From: JAYKJB01 sp035284745 [NCBI: Candidatus Sericytochromatia bacterium]
GTDB lineage: Bacteria > Cyanobacteriota > Sericytochromatia > S15B-MN24
Assembly (NCBI GenBank): GCA_035284745.1
Contig: JAYKIL010000031.1
Coordinates: forward strand, 124,001 to 188,000
Length of the DNA: 64,000 bases
Direction: 5' to 3'
A program made the translations under genes and the position numbers. Under the pieces are notes generated by a model that was not told where the DNA came from, made no database searches, and saw only the letters and a program-made list of their open reading frames with translations. Shown one piece after another: positions 59,023 to 64,000 of this stretch (the first letter of the stretch is position 1; each line of letters begins with the position of its first letter).

Positions 59023-61380
59023 ATGGGGGACCCCGTTCTCGTGGCTCTTTTTCGATTTCATTGGTTGTCTGCCACCGTCCTGTCGCTGCTTCCGTTCTTG
59101 AATGCGATGTCATCTCCTTTTCCTCCGCTGGCGGAGGGGAGGTTGGCGTACCAACTGGGCCGTTACGAGCGTGCGGAATTTCTTTTCGGTGAGGCTGCCT
59201 CAGCGGATGAGGGGCCACGCACGGGGGAAACTCAGTTGTGGTTGGGGAGGGCCGCGTGGCGCGCGGGACATAGCGAGCGAGCCTTGGCTGCTTGGCATGT
59301 GGCACTCGGGGACCCCGCAACGATGCACGAGGCCAGCCAGGAGGTTCAACAGGCGCGGGAACATTTGCTGGCGCTGGTGAATTTGTTGGAACGCTACGGC
59401 CAGTACCGGACCCTTCTCTCCGGAGGGCAGACGATCGCGAGGTCCGATTGGCAGCGTTTGGGGGACAGTTTTGATTCGTTGGCACGTCTGACCCCCGCAA
59501 GCGCGGTAGGCCGCAGAGCGGCCTTGATGGCCGCTGATTCTGCGGCTTACGCGGATGATATTCAGCGGGCCGTGGGCTTATTTGAGCAGGCTCGCAAGCA
59601 TTATCCCCTTTTGGGAGACTGGGCATTGTGGAGACTGGCAGCGCTTGACCCTGGTCGCGCGCCTCTGTACCTGGAGGAGCTGCTCGCCTCGTTTCCTGAG
59701 AGTCCTTTGCGCCTGGATGCGAAAGTGGCCCTCGCGGAACGCGAGGAGGATGAGTTGGCCTCGCGGGAAGCGTTGCAAAGCGTGGTGAACGAGGGAGGGC
59801 GGAGGCCTGCTGCCGAACGCGCCCTCTTCCTGTTAGCCAAGGGCCATGGTGCGACGCCCGCGCAATGGCTGAGATATTGGAACACCTATCCCGATGGCCG
59901 TTTTCTTGATGAGGCTATCGCCGAGTTGGGTCGTCATCCGGCACTCTCTCGAGACACGTTATACCGCATTGGGAGCTACCACTTTTTTAAGAATGATTAC
60001 TCCAAGGCGATAGCGTTTTTCTCAAAAGTGAATACGCCGATCTCGCTGTACCGAAAAGGCAGAAGCCATTGGGGGTTGGACCAACTTGATCTTGCGATCG
60101 CAACTCTCCAGCGCGTGACAAAAGTAGATCGCTCGTTGCGGGGGAAAGCGTGGTTGACGATTGGGCAAATAGAGGGGCAGCGGCGCCGGTGGCCTGCGGC
60201 TGTTAAGGCTTATCACCTGGCTGCGGAATCCGGTGGAGACGCGGGCGTTGCCGCGCGTGAGAAATTGGTAAAAGTCTATCAAGAACAAGGGAAACACGCG
60301 GCAGCCAAGCGCATGGAGAAGAGTATTCTGGCCCGCTACCCCTGGAGTGAAGAAGCTGCTAGCATCACCTGGAATGAATTTTTGGCGGCTGTGCGGACCA
60401 AACGCTTCCAGGATGCGCTGGTTCACGGGCAACGCCTCGCGCGTCACAATCCTCAGCACGCCTACGGTTTGGCTGCGCAATACTGGAATGGTCGTATCTA
60501 TGAGCGCATGGGACGTACCCAGCAAGCGTTGGCTGCTTACCGCGTTTTGATAGGACGTTCACCTTCTTCGTATTACGGATGGCGTGCTTACTTCCGGGAA
60601 GGGGTGTTGACGGCGCGAGGGCAAGACCCCTGGTTCTCGACTGAGCCCGAACGGTTGGTGGCCGAATTGCCTTTGCGTTTCACCGATCTGTTGGGTCCGC
60701 AAGAACGTGTTTTGGCAGGCGGCTTGGGGGGAGGGGCCCTGCCTCCAGAGATGCAGCAGTGGCCGGAGTCGGTTCGGGAGCTTTTGTTTTTGCGGCAATT
60801 TGATCTCATCGATTTTCAGGTGGATGCGTCGCGATCACCCAATTTGCGCGCCTGGCTCAGCTATCTTCAACGGCGTTACCGGAAGTCCATCGCCGAAGAG
60901 AAAAGTCAACCGCGTCTGGCATACCCGCTTGGTTATGCGCCCATTTTGGTCGGTGCAGCGCGTCGGCACGGAGTCGATCCGCTTCTAATGGCGGCGCTGG
61001 TGCGGGAGGAGAGTCGCTTTGATCCGAGGGCAAAAAGTTGGGTCGGGGCGACCGGCTTGGCCCAGTTGATGCCATTTACTGCAGATTGGGTTGTCAAACA
61101 AGTGCCTGACGTGGCGGGACGGCCGCTCACCGATCCGCACACCAACTTGCAATTGGGCGCCTGGTACCTCGCGTTTACCCATCGCACGTTTGCGCGCAAT
61201 TCGATGTACGCCGTAGCCGCCTACAATGGCGGGCCTGGGGCAGTGAAACGTTGGAAGGAGGGTTTCACTGGAGATCCTGATGAGTTCGTTGAGAGCATTC
61301 CCTACCACGAGACGCGCCTTTATGTGAAAAAGGTTTTCGCGAGTTATTGGAACTACGTGAAATTGTACGGGGATCCTTAA
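59023..61380 (+). CDS. Soluble lytic transglycosylase (Slt70-like)
   Basis: Periplasmic enzyme of 785 residues that cleaves peptidoglycan glycan strands with formation of 1,6-anhydromuramic acid. An N-terminal hydrophobic signal-like segment (LVALFRFHWLSATVLSLLPF) is followed by long stretches of helical repeats (about 35-600) like the alpha-superhelix of Slt70, and a C-terminal SLT domain: AALVREESRFDPRAKSWVGA (catalytic Glu), TGLAQLMPFTADWV and YAVAAYNGGPGAVKRWKEG. Length is above E. coli Slt70 (about 645). Start: ATG 59023 (MGDPVLV) is chosen, ATG 58960 is also open; neither has a clear ribosome binding site. Confidence 0.92.
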   Translation: MGDPVLVALFRFHWLSATVLSLLPFLNAMSSPFPPLAEGRLAYQLGRYERAEFLFGEAASADEGPRTGETQLWLGRAAWRAGHSERALAAWHVALGDPATMHEASQEVQQAREHLLALVNLLERYGQYRTLLSGGQTIARSDWQRLGDSFDSLARLTPASAVGRRAALMAADSAAYADDIQRAVGLFEQARKHYPLLGDWALWRLAALDPGRAPLYLEELLASFPESPLRLDAKVALAEREEDELASREALQSVVNEGGRRPAAERALFLLAKGHGATPAQWLRYWNTYPDGRFLDEAIAELGRHPALSRDTLYRIGSYHFFKNDYSKAIAFFSKVNTPISLYRKGRSHWGLDQLDLAIATLQRVTKVDRSLRGKAWLTIGQIEGQRRRWPAAVKAYHLAAESGGDAGVAAREKLVKVYQEQGKHAAAKRMEKSILARYPWSEEAASITWNEFLAAVRTKRFQDALVHGQRLARHNPQHAYGLAAQYWNGRIYERMGRTQQALAAYRVLIGRSPSSYYGWRAYFREGVLTARGQDPWFSTEPERLVAELPLRFTDLLGPQERVLAGGLGGGALPPEMQQWPESVRELLFLRQFDLIDFQVDASRSPNLRAWLSYLQRRYRKSIAEEKSQPRLAYPLGYAPILVGAARRHGVDPLLMAALVREESRFDPRAKSWVGATGLAQLMPFTADWVVKQVPDVAGRPLTDPHTNLQLGAWYLAFTHRTFARNSMYAVAAYNGGPGAVKRWKEGFTGDPDEFVESIPYHETRLYVKKVFASYWNYVKLYGDP

Positions 61381-61435
61381 AACGAATTAGCTTTGGTTGA
61401 GGATTAGAGTAAACTTAACCAGTCCTTAGGCCTTT

Positions 61436-61521
61436 TCCCGCAAGCTACTTGGGCCATTCCGGGATAAATTCCTCGGTGATGTCGGTTGCTCCGACGGGTG
61501 AGTTTCTGGTGAGCCGAGGAG
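61436..61521 (+). promoter_or_regulatory. Structured 5' leader that can hide the ribosome binding site of the gene at 61528
   Basis: Two nested stem sets. First: TCCCG (61436-61440) with CGGGA (61460-61464) around a CAAG-CTA-CTTG hairpin (61441-61451). Second: TCCTCGG (61470-61476) with CCGAGGA (61514-61520), enclosing the hairpin GTCGG-TTGCT-CCGAC (61481-61495). The second stem covers most of the ribosome binding site GAGGAG (61516-61521), 6 nt before the ATG. This could be a thermosensor or ligand-sensing leader; I recognise no known riboswitch class. Confidence 0.45.
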
Positions 61522-61527
61522 TCTAGG

Positions 61528-62526
61528 ATGACCCAGCCTTATTTTCCTGTTCCGATGACGCCCATTGCGCCGCCTGTGGCGCCGCCGCCGGTTCCTGTTT
61601 CCGCGACCCCCGTGGCACCGCCAACGACTTGGGGGCGTGATGGAAGCCAGGTCTCTGCACCTCCTGTCGTAACAGTGGCGGTCAATGCCCCTCCTCCGCC
61701 CCTGTCTCCTTCATTTTTGGGGTCAACCCCAGGGGCCTATCCTTCTCCATTCAGCGCTCAGCCGGCTTTTTCTCCCGCCGTTGCGCCTGCTGCGAATTTT
61801 CAGATGGGGGCTGCGAATTTGGGACAGGGTCCCATTGCCCAGGCCGGTGCGGCCGGGATTGCAGCGTTGAGCGCGCGCATCATCCCGGCCGGGACTGCGG
61901 CTGCCGTTGGCGCAGCCAGTGCGATTGCCCGAAATACCAATGCCACGATGGTGAAAAATGTTTCCAAGGCGGTTGAGGCCGCTGGCGAACCCTTGTTGAA
62001 ATTAAGTTGGGCTTTAGTGGGCAACACTTTTGAGGCGTTGGGGGCCCTTTTGACTTTCCGGATCGGCGATGCATTCAAGTCGATCGGAAAGGTGTTTTCT
62101 GACGGGGCCCTCAGTCTTGGCGCTGCCGGAAAGAAGCTCGCCCAGCCGATTACGTTGACCGCCGCGACCAGCGGGGGCAAAAAACTGGGCTTCGGCCAGG
62201 CGTTGGGATCGGGCTTGGCTGGTGGGATGAAGGCGCTCAAAAGTTCCGTTATTTGGGCGATTCCGGCCTCAGCCATCAATGCGTTTGTTGACTACAAATA
62301 TCGAGACCAGAATGATGTGAAACGCCTCGGGACGAACTTTGCAGCGGATATGTTGGGGTATACGGCAACCGGAATGGCGGGAGCCGCAGTCGGGGCTGCG
62401 ATCGGTTCAATGACCGTACCTTTGGTCGGAACCCTGGTGGGTGCCGTCGTGGGCGTAGGCCTCGGTTTTCTGCACGATAGGATCACCCGCCCGGTCATCT
62501 CCGATGCTTTGTATGATGCCGTGTAA
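61528..62526 (+). CDS. Proline-rich protein with C-terminal glycine-zipper segment
   Basis: Protein of 332 residues, family not recognised. The first 90 residues are rich in Pro, Ala, Val and Ser (PPVAPPPVPVSATPVAPP) and probably disordered. The middle (about 95-215) is Ala/Gly-rich and amphipathic. The C-terminus (about 285-320) holds a hydrophobic glycine-zipper segment (GMAGAAVGAAIGSMTVPLVG) that could form a membrane hairpin, ending in a charged tail. There is no signal peptide. It is alone on its strand: the lytic transglycosylase ends 147 nt upstream and the tandem GNAT gene converges. A structured leader precedes it. Confidence 0.65.
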   Translation: MTQPYFPVPMTPIAPPVAPPPVPVSATPVAPPTTWGRDGSQVSAPPVVTVAVNAPPPPLSPSFLGSTPGAYPSPFSAQPAFSPAVAPAANFQMGAANLGQGPIAQAGAAGIAALSARIIPAGTAAAVGAASAIARNTNATMVKNVSKAVEAAGEPLLKLSWALVGNTFEALGALLTFRIGDAFKSIGKVFSDGALSLGAAGKKLAQPITLTAATSGGKKLGFGQALGSGLAGGMKALKSSVIWAIPASAINAFVDYKYRDQNDVKRLGTNFAADMLGYTATGMAGAAVGAAIGSMTVPLVGTLVGAVVGVGLGFLHDRITRPVISDALYDAV

Positions 62527-62548
62527 GAGTGAACTTCCTGACCGAAAA

Positions 62549-63508
62549 TCACAGCGGGTGGTGTAACACAATGCTGGCCCGGCGTTCCGTAAAGCCCACT
62601 TTGGCGTAAAGTTTTTGGCCCGCATCGCTTTGTGAGTCGGTGATGAGATCAATCGCTTCGAAACCGTGTTCCGAGGCGTACGATAGGCCGGCTTGCAAGA
62701 CCAGGTAGCCTAAGCCCTGACGACGAAGTTCAGGAACGACGCCCATTTCGAAAATACGGCCGATAGGTTTCGTTCCACTTTGGGCACTGTCGGCGTGGTG
62801 AAGAACCGTACAGAAAGCTGCCACTTTTTTTGTGTCGTTGTCGATTAACAGGAAGCAACCCGCCGGATCGAATGCCGCGCGCTGATTCCATTCCTGTATC
62901 TCGGGCGCTTTCAGTGGGATAAAGTCCCAATGGTCAGCAAAAGCCGCATTGAAGGCTGTCACAAAAGCGGCTTCATCACCCGCTTGAAAGGTGCGCAGCG
63001 TAAAGTTGTTGGGTGGCGGAGGAGGGGCGACAGGCGACGTGATGGGCAGGCGAAGCATATCGAACCGACGGGCCCGGTCAAATCCGTGGCGCTCTAGAAA
63101 CTCTAGACTGCGAGGGCTTGACTCTGGGACGGCTGTCGAAACATAGGTTGCCCCCCAATTTTTTGCGGTTTCGAGGGCGGACTTCACGAGGGCAGCCCCA
63201 ACCCCTTGACCTCGCACATCTTCGACGACGTGGATGGCATCAAGGTTTGAGCGCCCCCTTGCCAGCAGGTGTTCGTCTGTGTAGAGGTGATAGAAGCCTG
63301 CCGCTTTGTTTTTGACCTCTGCTACTACGATGCGGCTGGTCAGTGGGGTGTCTGCTCCGTAAAAGTCATATCGAAATCGATCCACCGTCATGGAGTAGAA
63401 GTCAGGACTGATTTCGATGGACGCGTTGCGAATGGCAGCAATGGCTGGAATATCTCCAATCACAAATTCTCGCAACTTTATTTGAAAGTCGACCTGTTCA
63501 GTAGGCAT
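62549..63508 (-). CDS. Tandem GNAT-domain acetyltransferase
   Basis: Protein of 319 residues with two consecutive GNAT acetyltransferase domains. The first (about 10-155) has the acetyl-CoA loop VVEDVRGQGVGAALVKSALE and FLERHGF; the second (about 165-319) has MGVVPELRRQGLGYLVLQAG and LYAKVGFTERR. Such double-GNAT proteins often keep one active and one degenerate domain; both loops here have the R/Q-x-x-G-x-G/A pattern. The ATG at 63508 has AGGAG with a 5-6 nt spacing; the GTG at 63514 is too close to that site. The acetylated target is unknown. It diverges from the dihydropyrimidinase gene. Confidence 0.85.
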   Translation of the reverse strand: MPTEQVDFQIKLREFVIGDIPAIAAIRNASIEISPDFYSMTVDRFRYDFYGADTPLTSRIVVAEVKNKAAGFYHLYTDEHLLARGRSNLDAIHVVEDVRGQGVGAALVKSALETAKNWGATYVSTAVPESSPRSLEFLERHGFDRARRFDMLRLPITSPVAPPPPPNNFTLRTFQAGDEAAFVTAFNAAFADHWDFIPLKAPEIQEWNQRAAFDPAGCFLLIDNDTKKVAAFCTVLHHADSAQSGTKPIGRIFEMGVVPELRRQGLGYLVLQAGLSYASEHGFEAIDLITDSQSDAGQKLYAKVGFTERRASIVLHHPL

Positions 63509-63653
63509 AAGCACTCCTAGACCAAGTGGCTTGGTGTAAACATCCGAAACGTGACGACCGCACTGACATCATAACAGAGTGCGATGGGCGTTTTGGGGTA
63601 GAAGCAGACAGGTGCTGTCTTGAGAAACATGAATCCGCGAGAGGAGGTTGAGC

Positions 63654-64000
63654 GTGGGAATCTTGATCAAGAATGGTCGCGTTGTCACTGCTGTCGACGA
63701 TTACTTTGCGGATATCCATATCGATGGGGAACGGGTGGTGACCATTGGGACGGGCCTGCACGTTGAAGGTGTGGAAGTGATTGATGCCAGGGGTAAGTTG
63801 GTCATTCCCGGTGGCGTCGACCCCCATACCCACTTCGATATGCCTTTTGGGGGCACGAACAGCGCGGATGATTTTGAGTCGGGCACCATGGCAGCAGCTC
63901 ACGGGGGGACCACCACCGTCATCGATTTTGCCGTTCAGAAAAAGGGCCAGTCTACATTTGAGGCGTTGGAGACGTGGCACGAAAAGGCGACGGGACGGGC
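63654..64000 (+). CDS. Dihydropyrimidinase/D-hydantoinase (3' partial)
   Basis: The first 115 codons of a metal-dependent cyclic amidohydrolase, cut by the right edge. The GTG at 63654 (GILIKNGRVVTAVDDYFADI) is preceded by GAGGAGG with a 6-nt spacing. The motif GGVDPHTHFDMPFGG contains the His-x-His metal ligands, and DDFESGTMAAAHGGTTTVID is typical of dihydropyrimidinase, the second step of reductive pyrimidine catabolism, or of hydantoinase. The metal-bridging Lys and the C-terminal part lie outside the window, so the activity cannot be confirmed. Two nucleoside transporters at 11021-13512 are far away and no functional link is claimed. Confidence 0.9.
   Translation, partial: MGILIKNGRVVTAVDDYFADIHIDGERVVTIGTGLHVEGVEVIDARGKLVIPGGVDPHTHFDMPFGGTNSADDFESGTMAAAHGGTTTVIDFAVQKKGQSTFEALETWHEKATGR

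Noticed and set aside
1-64000. Mobile elements, CRISPR arrays, rRNA and tRNA genes
   Set aside because: No transposase, integrase, repeat-spacer array or structural RNA pattern was seen.

Overview
The window is 64 kb of dense, two-strand bacterial chromosome with about 50 protein genes. Many are joined by 4-bp ATGA/GTGA overlaps and GTG starts are common. I see no rRNA, tRNA, CRISPR array, insertion sequence, integrase or phage gene. The gene set points to an aerobic, LPS-bearing diderm: lnt, lptC, lptA-like and LptF/G-type genes, an Mla/MCE lipid transport operon, outer-membrane-type secreted proteins, a caa3-type haem-copper oxidase with its assembly factors, and System II (ResB/CcsA) cytochrome c maturation. 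The UbiB/ABC1 kinase has the N-terminal style of cyanobacterial homologues and cytochrome c maturation is System II, but no photosynthesis gene is present. A non-photosynthetic relative of Cyanobacteria (Sericytochromatia-like) or another deep diderm lineage is my tentative inference; a proteobacterium is not excluded.

Layout. 1-5 kb: the 3' part of a glycogen-debranching-type glucosidase, a GNAT acetyltransferase diverging from a small cupin, two unrecognised genes and an APC amino acid permease coupled to a CHASE2-adenylate cyclase. 6.9-10.2 kb: an MCE operon with two different MlaE permeases, MlaF ATPase and an MCE protein. 10.2-13.5 kb: a DedA protein and two tandem concentrative nucleoside transporters. 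13.5-16.5 kb: an overlapping DprE1-like oxidase, DprE2-like reductase and UbiA-type phosphoribosyltransferase, the core set for making polyprenyl-phosphoryl-arabinose. 16.5-22.1 kb: lnt-lptC-lptA on the minus strand, diverging from an LptF/G permease and a methyltransferase. 22.3-24.8 kb: a protein made of repeated GspE_N/MshEN-like motifs and a secreted peptidoglycan-binding/beta-barrel protein. 25-30 kb: M20 amidohydrolase, proA and a UbiB kinase with a long C-terminal extension.

30-43 kb is a respiratory block: resB-ccsA, an unknown SRPBCC-like gene, then oxidase subunits III-I-II (A2-type caa3), a small membrane protein, a ctaA-ctaB fusion, a cox11-like gene, a CydA-like membrane protein fused to cytochrome c, and its membrane partner. 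43-47.7 kb: a large aldehyde dehydrogenase, a Nudix hydrolase, a thioredoxin-reductase-like flavoprotein lacking its redox cysteines, and recA with a clear promoter and two dyad operators. 47.8-49.8 kb: a rubredoxin-like mini-protein, an orphan E1-alpha dehydrogenase with a leaderless-looking promoter and a secreted barrel-like protein.

49.8-54.9 kb: a three-gene condensin-like module (kleisin-like, DUF4194-like and SMC-like proteins), of the MksFEB/Wadjet JetABC type but with no JetD. 55-64 kb: a patatin-like phospholipase, a lipoprotein, a GGDEF diguanylate cyclase, an orphan DppC-type permease, a soluble lytic transglycosylase, a proline-rich/glycine-zipper protein behind a structured 5' leader, a tandem GNAT protein and the start of a dihydropyrimidinase gene cut by the window edge.
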